DNA of 64,000 nucleotides, from the NCBI GenBank assembly GCA_025153445.1, contig JANZNS010000006.1, forward strand, positions 186,001 through 250,000, given 5' to 3'. Below, piece after piece: positions 32,095 to 43,848 of this stretch. How positions within the stretch are numbered: position 1 is the first letter of the stretch; the number at the start of each line of letters is the position of its first letter. The position numbers and the translations under genes were made by a program. This DNA is from Marinobacter sp. BGYM27 (GTDB taxonomy: Bacteria; Pseudomonadota; Gammaproteobacteria; Pseudomonadales; Oleiphilaceae). The notes under the pieces were generated by a model that did no database searches, was not told the DNA's origin, and was given only the letters and a program-made list of their open reading frames with translations.

Positions 32095-32487
32095 CTAAAA
32101 TACGGTGCAGATGACTTCGCCACCCACGCCGGCTTGACGCGCAGCGCGGTCTGTCATTACGCCTTTCGACGTAGAGACAATAGCGATCCCCAAACCACCG
32201 GATACTTTCGGTAGCTCCCCAGCGCCCTTATAGCGGCGCAGACTTGGACGGCTGACCCGCGTAATCGACTCGATAACCGGCTTGCCCTCAAAATACTTAA
32301 GGGTAACGGTCAGCTCGGGCTTTACGTCAGCTGAGACAGAAAAATCTGCTACGTAACCCTCGTCCTTCAGGACTTGGGCCACTGAGACCTTCATTTTTGA
32401 AGACGGCATCGTAACGTCTGCTTTGGATGCCATCTGTCCATTGCGGATACGAGTAATCATATCCGCAAGCGTATCTTGCATACTCAT
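32095..32487 (-). CDS. rpsH: 30S ribosomal protein S8
   Basis: S8 (130 residues) is a primary 16S rRNA binder and in E. coli represses the spc operon at rplE. It starts [20 protein letters not shown]; the ATG at 32487 with AGGAG upstream is chosen over an open frame to 32544. The C-terminal [20 protein letters not shown] signature is present. Confidence 0.98.
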   Translation of the reverse strand: MSMQDTLADMITRIRNGQMASKADVTMPSSKMKVSVAQVLKDEGYVADFSVSADVKPELTVTLKYFEGKPVIESITRVSRPSLRRYKGAGELPKVSGGLGIAIVSTSKGVMTDRAARQAGVGGEVICTVF

Positions 32488-32568
32488 TGGTATGAGGCTC
32501 CTGATCTTTTTAGTTGTGCAGCGGCTTGCCGCACCGCTTACCAACAGGCACCGAAGTGCCCTAAACCA

Positions 32569-32874
32569 TTACCAGCTAGACTTGGTCAGACCCGGGACAT
32601 CACCACGCATACCTGCTTCCCGCAACTTGATACGAGAAAGCTGGAATTTACGCAGAACGCCGTGCGGACGACCCGTTACCTGGCAGCGGTTACGAAGACG
32701 TGACGGACTTGAGTCACGCGGAAGCTGCTGCAGTTTCATCTGCGCATCCCACTTTTCTTCGTCGCTGGTATTCGGGTTCTTAATGATCGCTTTAAGCTCT
32801 GAGCGCTTGGCAGCGTACTTCGCCACCAGCTTCTCACGCTTAAATTCGCGATTTTTCATCGATACCTTAGCCAT
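32569..32874 (-). CDS. rpsN: 30S ribosomal protein S14 (zinc-free long form)
   Basis: S14 (101 residues) belongs to the long, cysteine-poor C- type: it lacks the CxxC...CxxC zinc ribbon of the short form. The C-terminal signature [20 protein letters not shown] is intact. It lies between rplE and rpsH. Confidence 0.98.
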   Translation of the reverse strand: MAKVSMKNREFKREKLVAKYAAKRSELKAIIKNPNTSDEEKWDAQMKLQQLPRDSSPSRLRNRCQVTGRPHGVLRKFQLSRIKLREAGMRGDVPGLTKSSW

Positions 32875-32886
32875 TACGCTCGTTCC

Positions 32887-33426
32887 TTATTTCTTGAACG
32901 GAAAGCCAAAGGCTTTCAACAGTTCACGGCCTTCTTCGTCGGACTCAGCAGATGTGGTGATTGTGATATCCAGCCCGCGAATCTTGTCGACTTTGTCGTA
33001 CTCGATTTCTGGGAAGATAATCTGCTCACGCACACCCATGCTGTAGTTACCGCGACCGTCGAACGATTTCGGGTTCAGGCCACGGAAGTCACGAACACGA
33101 GGAATCGCGATGTGAACAAGGCGATCAAAAAAGTCCCACATACGCTCACCGCGCAGCGTTACTTTACAACCGATCGGCCAACCTTCACGGACTTTGAAAC
33201 CCGCCACGGATTTGCGAGCTTTGGTGACAACAACTTTCTGACCGGACAGACGCTCAAGATCAGCAACTGCGTTCTCGATCAGTTTTTTATCACCGATAGC
33301 TTCGCCTACACCCATATTCAGGGTGATTTTCTCGATACGCGGCACTTGCATCGGGTTCTTGTAGCTGAACTCTGCCTGCAGTGCTGGTACCACTTCCTTC
33401 TTGTACTGCTCTTTCATATTAAGCAT
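32887..33426 (-). CDS. rplE: 50S ribosomal protein L5
   Basis: L5 (179 residues, same as E. coli) binds 5S rRNA and contacts P-site tRNA. It shows [20 protein letters not shown] and [20 protein letters not shown]. The ATG at 33426 gives [12 protein letters not shown] and the family length; in-frame alternatives are 33417 and 33438. Confidence 0.97.
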   Translation of the reverse strand: MLNMKEQYKKEVVPALQAEFSYKNPMQVPRIEKITLNMGVGEAIGDKKLIENAVADLERLSGQKVVVTKARKSVAGFKVREGWPIGCKVTLRGERMWDFFDRLVHIAIPRVRDFRGLNPKSFDGRGNYSMGVREQIIFPEIEYDKVDKIRGLDITITTSAESDEEGRELLKAFGFPFKK

Positions 33427-33441
33427 CGTAACCACCACCGC

Positions 33442-33762
33442 TTACTGGTTATCGACCGCTTCTTTCGTGGACTTAAAAACTCGCGACTTGGTGCCGTCTT
33501 CCGAAACCTGGAAGCCTACACGATCGGCTTTGCCGGTCTGCGAGTTAAAAATAGCCACGTTGGAAGCTTGGATAGGTGCTTCTTTCTCGACGATGCCACC
33601 GGGGGTACCAACCATCGGGTTAGGCTTGGTGTGCTTCTTGATCATGTTGATGCCAGAAACAATCACCCGGCCGTCGTCCTGAACTTTCAGGACTTTGCCG
33701 CGCTTACCCTTGTCTTTTCCCGTGGTGACGATTACTTCGTCATCTCGTTTGATCTTCTTCAT
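33442..33762 (-). CDS. rplX: 50S ribosomal protein L24
   Basis: L24 (106 residues) is one of the two assembly initiators of the 50S subunit. It has the KOW motif at the N-terminus ([20 protein letters not shown]) and [20 protein letters not shown]. It lies 16 bp after rplN. Confidence 0.98.
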   Translation of the reverse strand: MKKIKRDDEVIVTTGKDKGKRGKVLKVQDDGRVIVSGINMIKKHTKPNPMVGTPGGIVEKEAPIQASNVAIFNSQTGKADRVGFQVSEDGTKSRVFKSTKEAVDNQ

Positions 33763-33778
33763 AACCGGCCTCTAGTCC

Positions 33779-34147
33779 TTACAGTACTTCGGGTGCCAGT
33801 GAAATAATCTTCATGAACTTCTCGCTACGCAGCTCACGGGTAACCGGTCCAAAGATCCGGGTGCCAATGGGCGCGTCTTGGTTGTTCAGAAGTACAGCTG
33901 CGTTTCCGTCGAAACGAATCAGCGAACCGTCTGGGCGACGAACGCCCTTTGCTGTGCGTACAACAACTGCTTTAAGGACCTGGCCTTTGCGCACTTTCCC
34001 GCGGGGAATGGCTTCCTTAACGGTCACCTTAATAATATCTCCCACGCTGGCGTAACGCCGGTGTGAACCGCCCAGGACCTTGATGCACATCACACGACGG
34101 GCACCACTGTTGTCCGCGACTTCAAGCATTGTTTGAGTCTGAATCAT
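33779..34147 (-). CDS. rplN: 50S ribosomal protein L14
   Basis: L14 (122 residues) forms an intersubunit bridge and binds the silencing factor RsfS. It starts [20 protein letters not shown] and has [20 protein letters not shown]. It opens the spc part of the cluster, 58 bp after rpsQ; no clear promoter is seen in that gap. Confidence 0.98.
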   Translation of the reverse strand: MIQTQTMLEVADNSGARRVMCIKVLGGSHRRYASVGDIIKVTVKEAIPRGKVRKGQVLKAVVVRTAKGVRRPDGSLIRFDGNAAVLLNNQDAPIGTRIFGPVTRELRSEKFMKIISLAPEVL

Positions 34148-34205
34148 GGTTGTTCTCCAGCAGAAACCACTTTGCCGTTACGACAAGACTCACCGTCCGG
34201 GCGAG

Positions 34206-34472
34206 TTACACCTTCGATGCGCGCTCGACGACATCAACCAAGGACCAGCTTTTGGTCTTGGAGATCGGCCGAGTTTCCTCGATCCGAACGATGTCACCGA
34301 TGTTGCACTGATTGTTCTCGTCATGAGCATGAATTTTGGTTGAACGCTTCAGGTATTTACCGTACAGCGGGTGCTTAACCTGACGCTCGACCAGAACGAC
34401 GATGGACTTCTCCATCTTGTTGCTCACGACCTTGCCGCTCAGGGTTCTGGCAGTTTTGGTAGCTTCGGTCAT
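34206..34472 (-). CDS. rpsQ: 30S ribosomal protein S17
   Basis: S17 (88 residues) is a primary 16S rRNA binder with an OB fold. It shows [20 protein letters not shown] and [20 protein letters not shown]. It is the last gene of the S10 operon, 1 bp after rpmC. Confidence 0.98.
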   Translation of the reverse strand: MTEATKTARTLSGKVVSNKMEKSIVVLVERQVKHPLYGKYLKRSTKIHAHDENNQCNIGDIVRIEETRPISKTKSWSLVDVVERASKV

Positions 34473-34473
34473 G

Positions 34474-34665
34474 TTACTGTCCTACCTTTTCATTCAAAAC
34501 CGTTTTGACGCGAGCAACGTCACGCTTCACCTTCGGAAGAAGGTGAGACTGATTCAGCTGACCTGTTGCTTTACGCATACGCAGGTTGAACTGCTCCTTA
34601 AGGAGGCCGATCAGCTCTTGCTTCAGCTCGTCGACTGATTTTTCACGCAGCTCTGTTGCTTTCAT
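34474..34665 (-). CDS. rpmC: 50S ribosomal protein L29
   Basis: L29 (63 residues) sits at the tunnel exit and contributes to the trigger factor/SRP docking site. It reads [18 protein letters not shown] ... NEKVGQ. The ATG at 34665 shares one base with the rplP stop (TGATG), so translation is coupled; an upstream in-frame GTG at 34668 is possible. Confidence 0.97.
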   Translation of the reverse strand: MKATELREKSVDELKQELIGLLKEQFNLRMRKATGQLNQSHLLPKVKRDVARVKTVLNEKVGQ

Positions 34666-35078
34666 CACATCACCGTCCTCGTTACAAAGGTGGTCTGGAC
34701 AGGCAACTTGGCAGCGGCCAACGTGAATGCTTCGCGCGCCACGTCTTCACCAACACCTTCCATTTCGTACAACATCCGGCCTGGCTGAATTTCAGCGACC
34801 CAGTACTCAACAGAACCCTTACCTTTACCCATCCGTACTTCAAGCGGCTTGCCGGTAATCGGCTTGTCAGGGAAGATCCGAATCCAGATCTTTCCGCCCC
34901 GCTTAATCCGACGAGTCATGGTACGACGTGCCGCCTCAATCTGGCGTGCAGTTATACGACCACGAGTCGTCGCCTTCAATCCGTATTCACCGAAGCTCAC
35001 CTTGTTAGCGCGGTGCGCCAGACCGGCGTTACGGCCTTTCATTACCTTGCGAAATTTGGTGCGTTTTGGCTGCAGCAT
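34665..35078 (-). CDS. rplP: 50S ribosomal protein L16
   Basis: L16 (137 residues) is needed for a functional A site and peptidyl transferase centre. It starts [20 protein letters not shown] and has [20 protein letters not shown]. The arginine equivalent to Arg81, hydroxylated by RoxA in E. coli, lies in the [20 protein letters not shown] stretch. Confidence 0.98.
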   Translation of the reverse strand: MLQPKRTKFRKVMKGRNAGLAHRANKVSFGEYGLKATTRGRITARQIEAARRTMTRRIKRGGKIWIRIFPDKPITGKPLEVRMGKGKGSVEYWVAEIQPGRMLYEMEGVGEDVAREAFTLAAAKLPVQTTFVTRTVM

Positions 35079-35090
35079 ACGAGTGCCCCT

Positions 35091-35774
35091 TTACTTAGAA
35101 CCTTTCTTGCGAGAGGCATCCTTTTCAGCACGGACTTGTTCCATGCCGCCAAGAATCTCGCCCTTGAAGATCCATACCTTGACGCCGATCACACCGTAAG
35201 TGGTGTGCGCTTCGTATGTCGCGTAGTCGATATCTGCACGCAGTGTGTGCAGAGGAACACGACCCTCGCGATACCATTCGGAGCGAGCGATTTCAGCACC
35301 GCCGAGACGGCCGCCGACCTGGATCTTGATACCTTTTGCGCCCTGGCGCATTGCGTTCTGGACCGCACGCTTCATAGCGCGACGGAACATCACACGACGC
35401 TCCAGCTGGCCAGCCACGTTCTGGGCTACCAACTTGGCATCCAGATCCGGCTTCCGGACCTCTTCGATGTTGATGTGCACTGGCACACCCATCATTGCGC
35501 TGACTTCGCGACGCAGACGATCAACATCTTCACCCTTCTTACCGATAACAATACCGGGACGGGCAGTATGGATCGTGATACGGGCGTTCTGAGCAGGGCG
35601 CTCGATCACAATCTTGCTTACCGACGCCTTAACCAGACGCTTTTCCAGGAACGCGCGAACCTCAAGATCATTTAGCAGGTTCTTGGCGTATTCCTTTTTC
35701 TCGGCATACCAGACTGAGTTGTGCTCTTTAATAACACCCAGCCGCATGCCGGTCGGATTTACTTTATGACCCAT
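35091..35774 (-). CDS. rpsC: 30S ribosomal protein S3
   Basis: S3 (227 residues) lines the mRNA entry site and has helicase activity with S4 and S5. It starts [20 protein letters not shown] and has a KH domain ([20 protein letters not shown]). It lies 11 bp after rplV. Confidence 0.98.
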   Translation of the reverse strand: MGHKVNPTGMRLGVIKEHNSVWYAEKKEYAKNLLNDLEVRAFLEKRLVKASVSKIVIERPAQNARITIHTARPGIVIGKKGEDVDRLRREVSAMMGVPVHINIEEVRKPDLDAKLVAQNVAGQLERRVMFRRAMKRAVQNAMRQGAKGIKIQVGGRLGGAEIARSEWYREGRVPLHTLRADIDYATYEAHTTYGVIGVKVWIFKGEILGGMEQVRAEKDASRKKGSK

Positions 35775-35785
35775 CTGAGCATCTC

Positions 35786-36118
35786 CTACTTGTCGGCGAC
35801 CTTGACGGTGATATGACAGGTGCGCTTGAAAATACGATCAGCGCGCCCCTTGGCTCGAGCCTTAATACGCTTGAGCGTCGGACCTTCATCCACACAGATT
35901 GTGGAAACCCGCAATTCGTCAACGTCCAGACCTTCGTTGTGCTCAGCGTTAGCAATGGCGGATTCAAGAGCTTTCTTGATAACCGTCGCCGCTTTCTTTG
36001 GGCTGAAAGTCAGAATGTTCAGGGCGTCCTCAACCGCCTTGCCGCGGACTTGATCTGCAACAAGACGTGCTTTCTGAGCAGAGAGGCGAGCGCCCTTGTA
36101 CTTAGCCGCTACTTCCAT
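35786..36118 (-). CDS. rplV: 50S ribosomal protein L22
   Basis: L22 (110 residues) lines the exit tunnel with L4; its beta hairpin is a site of macrolide resistance changes. It starts [20 protein letters not shown]. The ATG at 36118 is chosen on family length; the open frame continues to 36265 across rpsS. Confidence 0.98.
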   Translation of the reverse strand: MEVAAKYKGARLSAQKARLVADQVRGKAVEDALNILTFSPKKAATVIKKALESAIANAEHNEGLDVDELRVSTICVDEGPTLKRIKARAKGRADRIFKRTCHITVKVADK

Positions 36119-36134
36119 TTCATTTCCCCTCAAT

Positions 36135-36410
36135 TCAGCGTTTAGCTTTCTTGTCGGCAGCATGACCGCGGTAAGTGCGCGTTGCGGCGAACTCACCCAG
36201 CTTATGACCGACCATGTCTTCTGTGACATGAACCGGCACGTGTTGTTTGCCGTTATGAACAGCAATAGTCAGGCCTACCATCTCCGGGAAAACAGTCGAA
36301 CGGCGCGACCAGGTTTTAATTGGTCGCTTGTCGTTGTTTTCCAGAGCTGCTTCAACCTTCTTCAACAGATGCAGGTCTATAAATGGACCTTTCTTCAAAG
36401 AACGTGGCAC
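36135..36410 (-). CDS. rpsS: 30S ribosomal protein S19, GTG start
   Basis: S19 (91 residues) contacts A-site tRNA in the head together with S13. It reads [20 protein letters not shown] ... [20 protein letters not shown]. The start codon is GTG at 36410 (complement of CAC at 36408-36410). Confidence 0.98.
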   Translation of the reverse strand: MPRSLKKGPFIDLHLLKKVEAALENNDKRPIKTWSRRSTVFPEMVGLTIAVHNGKQHVPVHVTEDMVGHKLGEFAATRTYRGHAADKKAKR

Positions 36411-36433
36411 AGCAATTACCTCTATGTAGTCGT

Positions 36434-37261
36434 TTACTTGGCCGAACGACGACGTACTATCATTCTGTCAGTACGTTTGTTCTTACGAGTCTTATGCCCT
36501 TTGGTCGGAACACCCCATGGAGTAACAGGGTGGCGTCCGCCAGAGGTACGCCCTTCACCACCACCATGCGGGTGGTCAACTGGGTTCATAGCAACACCAC
36601 GTACTGTTGGCCGTTTGCCGCGCCAACGTGATGCACCCGCTTTACCAAGCTGCTTGAGACTGTGCTCGCTGTTGGAAACTTCGCCCAACGTTGCGCGGCA
36701 ATCCACAAGCACCTTACGCATTTCACCTGACCGAAGACGCAGCGTTGCATATGCGCCTTCACGTGCGACCAACTGTACGGATGCGCCCGCACTGCGGGCC
36801 AGCTGAGCACCTTTACCAGGCTTGAGTTCGACGCAATGAATAACCGAACCAACCGGAATATTCCGGACTGGCAGCGTGCTACCCACCTTAATCGGCGCGT
36901 CGATACCGGAGCGCACTTCGTCGCCAGCCTTGACACCTTTGGGAGCGATCATGTAACGACGCTCGCCATCGGCATACTTCAGCAGCGCGATATGCGCAGA
37001 GCGGTTAGGATCATATTCCAGACGCTCTACTACCGCCGGAATACCATCTTTGGTCCGCTTAAAATCAATCACACGGTAATGACGCTTGTGGCCACCGCCG
37101 ATATGACGTGTAGTGATCCGACCGAAGTGGTTACGACCACCGGTACGGCTTAATGTTTCTACCAACGGCTCGAAAGGCTTACCTTTGTGCAAGTCAGGAT
37201 TGTAAGTTTTTACAACGTGACGGCGGCCAGGAGATGTTGGCTTGGTTTTGATGATCGGCAT
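36434..37261 (-). CDS. rplB: 50S ribosomal protein L2
   Basis: L2 (275 residues) supports the peptidyl transferase centre and subunit joining. It has [20 protein letters not shown] and the C-terminal [20 protein letters not shown], containing the conserved histidine near the catalytic centre. It lies 17 bp after rplW. Confidence 0.99.
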   Translation of the reverse strand: MPIIKTKPTSPGRRHVVKTYNPDLHKGKPFEPLVETLSRTGGRNHFGRITTRHIGGGHKRHYRVIDFKRTKDGIPAVVERLEYDPNRSAHIALLKYADGERRYMIAPKGVKAGDEVRSGIDAPIKVGSTLPVRNIPVGSVIHCVELKPGKGAQLARSAGASVQLVAREGAYATLRLRSGEMRKVLVDCRATLGEVSNSEHSLKQLGKAGASRWRGKRPTVRGVAMNPVDHPHGGGEGRTSGGRHPVTPWGVPTKGHKTRKNKRTDRMIVRRRSAK

Positions 37262-37278
37262 TCTACGACCCCTTTACC

Positions 37279-37572
37279 TTATTCCACATCCACAAAGTCG
37301 ATGTCCTGACCTTCAGCAAGACGAACGTAAGCTTTGCGAATATCATCGCGCTTACCGAAGCCACGTACAGTGCGCTTCAACTTGCCTTTCCGATTCAGAA
37401 TCTGGACACCTTCGACTTTAACGTTGAACAGCTGCTCAACAGCGCGTTTGACCTCCGGCTTCGTGGCATCAGGTGCTACACGAAACACAACCTGGTTGCT
37501 TTCGGCGACCAAGGAGGCTTTCTCGGAAACATGAGGCCCGAGAAGGACCTTGTAAATACGTTCCTGATTCAT
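37279..37572 (-). CDS. rplW: 50S ribosomal protein L23
   Basis: L23 (97 residues) forms the docking site for trigger factor and SRP at the tunnel exit. It starts [20 protein letters not shown]. Its ATG overlaps the rplD stop by 4 nt (ATGA at 37569-37572), so the two are coupled. Confidence 0.98.
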   Translation of the reverse strand: MNQERIYKVLLGPHVSEKASLVAESNQVVFRVAPDATKPEVKRAVEQLFNVKVEGVQILNRKGKLKRTVRGFGKRDDIRKAYVRLAEGQDIDFVDVE

Positions 37573-38174
37573 CCCAGCATCTCCTCAATCTTCTTCAGAG
37601 CCGGCACGGTAACCACAACGCTTTCGAATGCAACCAAGCTGTACGGATCCATACCCGCCACATCACGAACATCCACGTTAGGAATATTGCGCGCTGCGAG
37701 GTGAAGGTTCTGTTCAACACTCTCAGTCAGGATCAGAGCGTTAGAAACACCCAGATCAGTGAGCTTTGCAGTAAAGGCCTTGGTTTTTGGCGTCTCAACA
37801 GCAATGTCGTCAACCACAACCAGACGCTCTTGGCGAACGAGTTCCGAAAGAATGGAACGCATAGCCGCCTGATACATCTTGCGGTTTACTTTTTGCTCAT
37901 AGTTCTGCGGCTTGGCAGCAAAAGTAACACCACCAGAGCGCCAGATTGGACTGCGGATGGTGCCGGCACGTGCGCGACCGGTACCCTTTTGACGCCATGG
38001 CTTCTTACCGCCACCACTGACTTCTGAGCGAGTTTTCTGAGCACGGGTACCCTGACGGCCCGCTGCCATATAGGCAGTGACAACCTGGTGAACCAGCGAC
38101 TCATTAAAGTCTTTAGCGAAGGCCGCATCAGATACTGAAATGCCCTTGCCGCTACCTGTAATTGTTAATTCCAT
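37569..38174 (-). CDS. rplD: 50S ribosomal protein L4
   Basis: L4 (201 residues) has a tunnel-lining loop ([20 protein letters not shown]) and in E. coli represses the S10 operon by transcription and translation control. The C-terminal region shows [20 protein letters not shown]. It lies 11 bp after rplC. Confidence 0.98.
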   Translation of the reverse strand: MELTITGSGKGISVSDAAFAKDFNESLVHQVVTAYMAAGRQGTRAQKTRSEVSGGGKKPWRQKGTGRARAGTIRSPIWRSGGVTFAAKPQNYEQKVNRKMYQAAMRSILSELVRQERLVVVDDIAVETPKTKAFTAKLTDLGVSNALILTESVEQNLHLAARNIPNVDVRDVAGMDPYSLVAFESVVVTVPALKKIEEMLG

Positions 38175-38185
38175 CGCAACGCTCC

Positions 38186-38824
38186 TCAGGCTTTAACAGC
38201 AGGCTTGATGACAACGTTACCGCCGGTCGGGCCTGGAACGGCACCCTTCACCAGCAACAAGTTGCGCTCAGCATCGACGCGGATCACTTCAAGGTTCTGA
38301 GTCGTTACACGCTCATTACCCATCTGACCAGCCATCTTCTTGCCTTTGAAAACTTTACCCGGACTCTGGTTCTGACCAATAGAACCCGGAGCACGATGAG
38401 ACAGGGAGTTACCGTGAGTAGCGTCTTGCATGGAGAAGTTCCAACGCTTAACGGCACCGGCAAAACCTTTACCCTTGGAGGTCGCTGTCGCGTCTACGAA
38501 CTGGCCTTCTGAAAATACTGAGGCAACAATTTCGCCACCAGCTGCCAGGTCTTCGCCCTCGCCTTCAGCCAGACGGAACTCCCACATCCCGCGACCAGCT
38601 TCAACACCGGCACGCGCGAAATGGCCCGCTGCGCTTTTAGTTACACGAGACGCTCGACGCGTACCAACAGTCACCTGAACACCACGGTAACCATCAGTTT
38701 CGAGCGTTTTGATTTGAGTGATCCGGTTAGCTTCAACCTCAATCACTGTGACGGGTACTGCCCGCCCATCTTCCGTAAAAATACGGGTCATACCGGCCTT
38801 ACGACCGACAACACCAATTGCCAT
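38186..38824 (-). CDS. rplC: 50S ribosomal protein L3
   Basis: L3 (212 residues) reaches the peptidyl transferase centre and initiates 50S assembly. It starts [20 protein letters not shown] and has [20 protein letters not shown], containing the glutamine that PrmB methylates in E. coli. It lies 76 bp after rpsJ. Confidence 0.98.
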   Translation of the reverse strand: MAIGVVGRKAGMTRIFTEDGRAVPVTVIEVEANRITQIKTLETDGYRGVQVTVGTRRASRVTKSAAGHFARAGVEAGRGMWEFRLAEGEGEDLAAGGEIVASVFSEGQFVDATATSKGKGFAGAVKRWNFSMQDATHGNSLSHRAPGSIGQNQSPGKVFKGKKMAGQMGNERVTTQNLEVIRVDAERNLLLVKGAVPGPTGGNVVIKPAVKA

Positions 38825-38900
38825 GTTTCACCTCTTAAGTGTACGGGGCTCGCACCCTCTATGGCCTTAGGACAGTTACACTGATCAACAGCTTTAGCTG

Positions 38901-39212
38901 TTAACCGAGGCTGATCTGAACGTCTACACCCGCTGCGAGATCAAGCTTCATCAATGCATCTACTGTCTTTTCCGTAGGCTCAACAATGTCAAGCAAACGC
39001 TTATGCGTACGAATTTCATACTGATCGCGCGCGTCTTTATTGACGTGCGGAGAAACCAATATCGTGTACTTTTCCTTCCGCGTAGGCAGAGGGATAGGGC
39101 CACGCACCTGAGCGCCGGTACGTTTAGCCGTATCGACGATCTCCTGCGTAGACTGGTCGATCAGGCGATAATCAAACGCCTTCAACCGAATTCTGATCTT
39201 TTGGCTTTGCAT
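38901..39212 (-). CDS. rpsJ: 30S ribosomal protein S10 (NusE)
   Basis: S10 (103 residues) is a head protein that also joins NusB in antitermination complexes and bridges NusG to ribosomes. It starts [20 protein letters not shown] and has [20 protein letters not shown]. It is the first gene of the S10 operon, behind a consensus promoter. Confidence 0.98.
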   Translation of the reverse strand: MQSQKIRIRLKAFDYRLIDQSTQEIVDTAKRTGAQVRGPIPLPTRKEKYTILVSPHVNKDARDQYEIRTHKRLLDIVEPTEKTVDALMKLDLAAGVDVQISLG

Positions 39213-39271
39213 TTTGCACCAAACTCCACTCGTAGCAGCTACTGTTAGCCGACCTTAAAAAAAGGAGCCGC

Positions 39272-39300
39272 ATTGTATGCATAACACCCAACCCTGTCAA
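39272..39300 (-). promoter_or_regulatory. Promoter of the S10 operon
   Basis: Minus-strand TTGACA (39300-39295), a 17-nt spacer and TACAAT (39277-39272), almost perfect consensus, followed by a GC-rich discriminator typical of growth-rate-regulated genes. The start near 39265 leaves a short leader of about 50 nt to rpsJ, too short for the long E. coli S10 leader in which L4 acts. Confidence 0.88.
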
Positions 39301-39352
39301 GCAGCCAGATTTCGGCAGCCTGAAAAAGAGCCAGTGAGAGATGCCTACATGT

Positions 39353-39384
39353 AAAAAGGGGCCGCAAAGAGCGGCCCCTTTTTT
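39353..39384 (-). terminator. Intrinsic terminator after tuf (str operon end)
   Basis: A perfect 13-bp stem (AAAAAGGGGCCGC / GCGGCCCCTTTTT, loop of 5) ends in T residues on the minus strand, 17 bp after the tuf stop. It separates the str operon from the S10 operon. Confidence 0.93.
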
Positions 39385-39400
39385 GCACAAAACCTATCGA

Positions 39401-40597
39401 TTACTCGATGATCTTGGCTACGACACCAGCACCAACGGTACGACCACCTTCGCGAATCGCAAAGCGCAGACCGTCTTCCATGGCGATCGGTGCGATCAGA
39501 GTCACTTCCAGCTTGACGTTGTCGCCAGGCATGACCATCTCTACACCTTCCGGCAGTTCACAAGAACCCGTTACGTCTGTTGTCCGGAAGTAAAACTGCG
39601 GACGGTAGCCTTTGAAGAACGGCGTATGACGACCACCTTCTTCTTTGCTCAGTACGTATACTTCTGACTCGAACTTGGTGTGCGGCTTGATTGAACCCGG
39701 TACACACAGAACCTGACCACGCTCAACGTCGTCACGCTTGGTACCACGCAGCAGTACACCAACGTTCTCACCTGCACGACCTTCGTCGAGCAGCTTGCGG
39801 AACATTTCTACGCCTGTGCAGATGGTCTTGGTGGTGTCGCGGATACCCACGATTTCCACTTCGTCACCTACCTTCACGATGCCACGCTCAACACGACCGG
39901 TCACAACCGTACCGCGACCAGAGATTGAGAACACGTCCTCGATTGGCATCAGGAACGGCTGATCGATAGCACGCTCTGGCTCAGGAATGTACGCATCCAG
40001 GGCTTCAACCAGCTTCTTGACTGCGGTTGTACCCATTTCGTTGTCATCTTTACCTTCCAGCGCCATCAGCGCTGAACCGGTGATGATCGGAGTATCGTCA
40101 CCCGGGAAGTCATACGCAGCCAGCAGGTCACGCACTTCCATTTCAACCAGCTCAAGCAGCTCTTCATCGTCTACCATGTCCGCCTTGTTCAGGAACACAA
40201 CGATGAAAGGCACGCCAACCTGGCGAGACAGCAGGATGTGCTCACGCGTCTGCGGCATCGGGCCGTCAGCTGCGGAACAAACCAGGATTGCGCCGTCCAT
40301 CTGAGCTGCGCCAGTGATCATGTTCTTGACGTAGTCAGCGTGACCCGGGCAGTCAACGTGTGCGTAGTGACGCGTTGGCGAATCGTACTCAACGTGAGAG
40401 GTTGCGATGGTGATACCACGCGCTTTCTCTTCCGGTGCGTTATCGATCTGATCGAATGCGCGCAGCTCGCCCTGACCCCAGACTTCGTGACATACACGGG
40501 TCAGTGCCGCTGTCAGCGTGGTCTTGCCATGGTCAACGTGGCCAATCGTGCCCACGTTCAAGTGTGGTTTATTACGTTCAAATTTAGCTTTAGACAC
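39401..40597 (-). CDS. tuf: Elongation factor Tu, copy 1 (GTG start)
   Basis: EF-Tu (398 residues) brings aminoacyl-tRNA to the ribosome as a GTP complex. G-domain motifs are present: [18 protein letters not shown] and NKAD. This copy ends the rpsL-rpsG-fusA-tuf operon. It is identical in DNA to copy 2 (55904-57100) from 39462 to 40582; only the ends differ. The last two residues are I-E (copy 2: L-E), and the start codon is GTG (copy 2: ATG). AAGAGGTG is the likely ribosome-binding site. Confidence 0.98.
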   Translation of the reverse strand: MSKAKFERNKPHLNVGTIGHVDHGKTTLTAALTRVCHEVWGQGELRAFDQIDNAPEEKARGITIATSHVEYDSPTRHYAHVDCPGHADYVKNMITGAAQMDGAILVCSAADGPMPQTREHILLSRQVGVPFIVVFLNKADMVDDEELLELVEMEVRDLLAAYDFPGDDTPIITGSALMALEGKDDNEMGTTAVKKLVEALDAYIPEPERAIDQPFLMPIEDVFSISGRGTVVTGRVERGIVKVGDEVEIVGIRDTTKTICTGVEMFRKLLDEGRAGENVGVLLRGTKRDDVERGQVLCVPGSIKPHTKFESEVYVLSKEEGGRHTPFFKGYRPQFYFRTTDVTGSCELPEGVEMVMPGDNVKLEVTLIAPIAMEDGLRFAIREGGRTVGAGVVAKIIE

Positions 40598-40631
40598 GGT
40601 TACACCTCTTCCTGTTTCTTAAGTCCGGGTA

Positions 40632-42737
40632 TCAACCCTTTTTAATGATCGCTTCGGCAATGTTTGAGGGAGCTTCTGCATAGCGAGAGAACTCCATAGC
40701 GTAGGACGCACGCCCCTGCGTTGCAGAACGCAGATCTGTGGCGTAGCCAAACATTTCCGACAACGGAACCTCGGCATTAATGACTTTGCCCGATGGGCCG
40801 TCATCCATACCCTGAACAAGACCACGACGACGGTTAAGATCACCAACAACATCGCCCATATAATCTTCAGGCGTAACAACCTCAACCTTCATCATCGGCT
40901 CCAGCAGCGCAGGGTTGGCGATTTCAGCCGCCTTCTTCAGCGCCATTGAGCCGGCGATTTTAAATGCCATCTCGTTCGAGTCGACGTCATGGAAAGAACC
41001 ATCATGCAACGTCGCCTTGATACCCAGCAGCGGATAACCCGCGAGGATACCGTTCTGCATTTGCTCTGAAATACCTTGTGAAACAGCCGGGATGTATTCC
41101 TTGGGAACCGCACCGCCAACAATTTCGTTCACAAAGACGTAGTTTTCAGCATCTTCGTCGTCCAGCGCCATCGGCTCGAAGCGAACGTGAACGTGACCAT
41201 ACTGACCACGACCACCAGACTGACGAACGAACTTGCCTTCAACATCAACCGCTTTGCGGATGCACTCACGATAAGCCACCTGTGGCTTACCGATGTTTGC
41301 CTCAACCTTGAACTCGCGACGCATACGATCGACGATAATATCGAGGTGAAGCTCACCCATACCGGAAATAATGGTCTGACCGGATTCTTCGTCAGTGCGG
41401 ACACGGAACGAAGGATCTTCCTGGGCCAATTTGCCCAGCGCCACGCCCATCTTCTCCTGGTCAGCCTTTGACTTCGGCTCAACCGCAACAGAGATAACCG
41501 GCTCCGGAAACTCCATCCGCTCGAGCACGATTTTGGCGTCTTCAGCACACAGAGTATCACCAGTACTTACGCTCTTGAGACCAATGGCAGCTGCGATATC
41601 GCCCGCAAGAACTTCTTTGATTTCCTGGCGGTCTTTCGAGTGCATCTGAACCATACGGCCAACGCGCTCTTTTTTCTGCTTAACAGAGTTATAGACCGCC
41701 TGACCGGATTCCAGCTTACCGGAGTATACGCGGAAGAAGGTCAGCGTACCGACGAACGGATCGGTTGCAATCTTGAACGCAAGCGCTGCAAACGGCGCGT
41801 CATCGTCGACCGGACGAGTTTCTTCGCTACCGTCTTCGTCAACTTCACCGCGGATGGCTTTAACTTCATCCGGAGCAGGCAGGAATTCAACAACCGCATC
41901 CAGAACCGCCTGAACACCCTTGTTCTTAAATGCAGAACCACAGGTAGCCAGAACGATTTCGTTAGCGATGGTGCGAAGACGAAGACCTTTCTTGATATCT
42001 TCGTTGCTCAGCTCACCGTTCTCGAGATATTTCTCCATGAGCTCTTCATTGGCTTCCGCTGCAGCTTCAGCCATTTGCTCACGGTACATCTCGCACTCTT
42101 CCTGCATTTCCGCAGGAACATCCACTTCGTCGTAGGTCATACCGGAATCTGCTTCATTCCAGTAGATGGCCTTCATACGAATCAGGTCGACAACGCCTTT
42201 GAAATCTTCCTCAGCGCCAATTGGCAACTGAATAGGCACTGGTGTCGCACCAAGGCGGTTCTTGATCTGAGCAACAACACGCAGGAAGTTAGCACCAGCA
42301 CGATCCATCTTGTTAACAAAGACCATGCGAGGTACTTCGTACTTGTTCGCCTGACGCCAAACAGTCTCTGACTGGGGCTCAACACCTGAAGAGCCACAGA
42401 AGACAACCACGGCACCATCAAGCACGCGCAGGGAACGCTCAACTTCAATCGTGAAGTCTACGTGGCCCGGTGTATCGATGATGTTGATGCGGTGCTCAGG
42501 GTACTGCTTGTCCATGCCGCTCCAGAAGCAAGTAGTCGCAGCAGAGGTGATGGTAATACCACGTTCCTGCTCCTGCTCCATCCAGTCCATGGTCGCCGCA
42601 CCGTCGTGCACTTCACCAATTTTGTGAGAAATGCCCGTGTAAAACAGAACACGTTCAGTAGTAGTGGTTTTGCCCGCATCGACGTGCGCACAAATCCCGA
42701 TATTGCGATAACGCTTGATTGGGGTCTTGCGTGCCAC
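40632..42737 (-). CDS. fusA: Elongation factor G, GTG start
   Basis: EF-G (701 residues) drives translocation and, with RRF, ribosome recycling. The G domain shows [27 protein letters not shown] and NKMD, followed by domains II-V including the C-terminal [20 protein letters not shown]. The start codon is GTG at 42737. It lies 18 bp after rpsG and 34 bp before tuf copy 1. Confidence 0.99.
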   Translation of the reverse strand: MARKTPIKRYRNIGICAHVDAGKTTTTERVLFYTGISHKIGEVHDGAATMDWMEQEQERGITITSAATTCFWSGMDKQYPEHRINIIDTPGHVDFTIEVERSLRVLDGAVVVFCGSSGVEPQSETVWRQANKYEVPRMVFVNKMDRAGANFLRVVAQIKNRLGATPVPIQLPIGAEEDFKGVVDLIRMKAIYWNEADSGMTYDEVDVPAEMQEECEMYREQMAEAAAEANEELMEKYLENGELSNEDIKKGLRLRTIANEIVLATCGSAFKNKGVQAVLDAVVEFLPAPDEVKAIRGEVDEDGSEETRPVDDDAPFAALAFKIATDPFVGTLTFFRVYSGKLESGQAVYNSVKQKKERVGRMVQMHSKDRQEIKEVLAGDIAAAIGLKSVSTGDTLCAEDAKIVLERMEFPEPVISVAVEPKSKADQEKMGVALGKLAQEDPSFRVRTDEESGQTIISGMGELHLDIIVDRMRREFKVEANIGKPQVAYRECIRKAVDVEGKFVRQSGGRGQYGHVHVRFEPMALDDEDAENYVFVNEIVGGAVPKEYIPAVSQGISEQMQNGILAGYPLLGIKATLHDGSFHDVDSNEMAFKIAGSMALKKAAEIANPALLEPMMKVEVVTPEDYMGDVVGDLNRRRGLVQGMDDGPSGKVINAEVPLSEMFGYATDLRSATQGRASYAMEFSRYAEAPSNIAEAIIKKG

Positions 42738-42755
42738 AGTAAAAACCTCGACTTA

Positions 42756-43271
<516 letters not shown>

Positions 43272-43331
43272 TCACGGCTACTCAGCCTTACTCTTATCGT
43301 CAGACAACGATAAAAGACCCGGTTAGGGAGA

Positions 43332-43706
43332 TCAGGACTTGGGTCGTTTAGTACCGTACTTAGAACGGCCCTGCCTACGGTTTTGAACACCCTGGGTATC
43401 CAATGTGCCGCGAACTGTGTGGTAACGAACACCCGGCAAGTCTTTTACTCGACCGCCGCGGATCAGAACAACACTGTGCTCTTGCAGGTTGTGGCCTTCA
43501 CCACCAATGTAGGAAGACACCTCGTAACCGTTAGTCAGACGAACACGGCAAACCTTACGGAGTGCTGAGTTCGGCTTCTTTGGCGTAGTGGTATACACAC
43601 GAGTACACACACCACGACGCTGCGGGCAGCTTTGCAGTGCTGGCACGTCGCTTTTCGCCACTTTGCGTTTACGAGGCTTACGTACCAACTGGTTAATCGT
43701 TGCCAT
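43332..43706 (-). CDS. rpsL: 30S ribosomal protein S12
   Basis: S12 (124 residues) monitors codon-anticodon pairing. The streptomycin-sensitive lysines are wild type: [13 protein letters not shown] (Lys43 region) and [13 protein letters not shown] (Lys88 region). The ATG at 43706 gives [15 protein letters not shown]; the open frame to 43721 is not conserved. It is the first gene of the str operon. Confidence 0.98.
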   Translation of the reverse strand: MATINQLVRKPRKRKVAKSDVPALQSCPQRRGVCTRVYTTTPKKPNSALRKVCRVRLTNGYEVSSYIGGEGHNLQEHSVVLIRGGRVKDLPGVRYHTVRGTLDTQGVQNRRQGRSKYGTKRPKS

Positions 43707-43772
43707 GTAAGCAAACTCCAAAATAATACTGGATCATTGAAATCGCCCCGAGGGGCAAAATTAAGGGACGCA

Positions 43773-43801
43773 AGTTTAAGCTTGCGCCCCTCGTCAGTCA
43801 A
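43773..43801 (-). promoter_or_regulatory. Promoter of the str operon (rpsL)
   Basis: Minus-strand TTGACT (43801-43796), a 17-nt spacer and TAAACT (43778-43773) in the 142-bp gap between rpoC and rpsL. Spacer and -10 are themselves part of a hairpin (43764-43790, GGGGCGCAAG / CTTGCGTCCC), which on an rpoC read-through transcript could act as a weak terminator. A further small hairpin GCCCC-TC-GGGGC follows. Confidence 0.72.
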
Positions 43802-43848
43802 GAAGACTGCTTCCTTTTTAACCAACACCCAATCAGTAATAACCGGGG

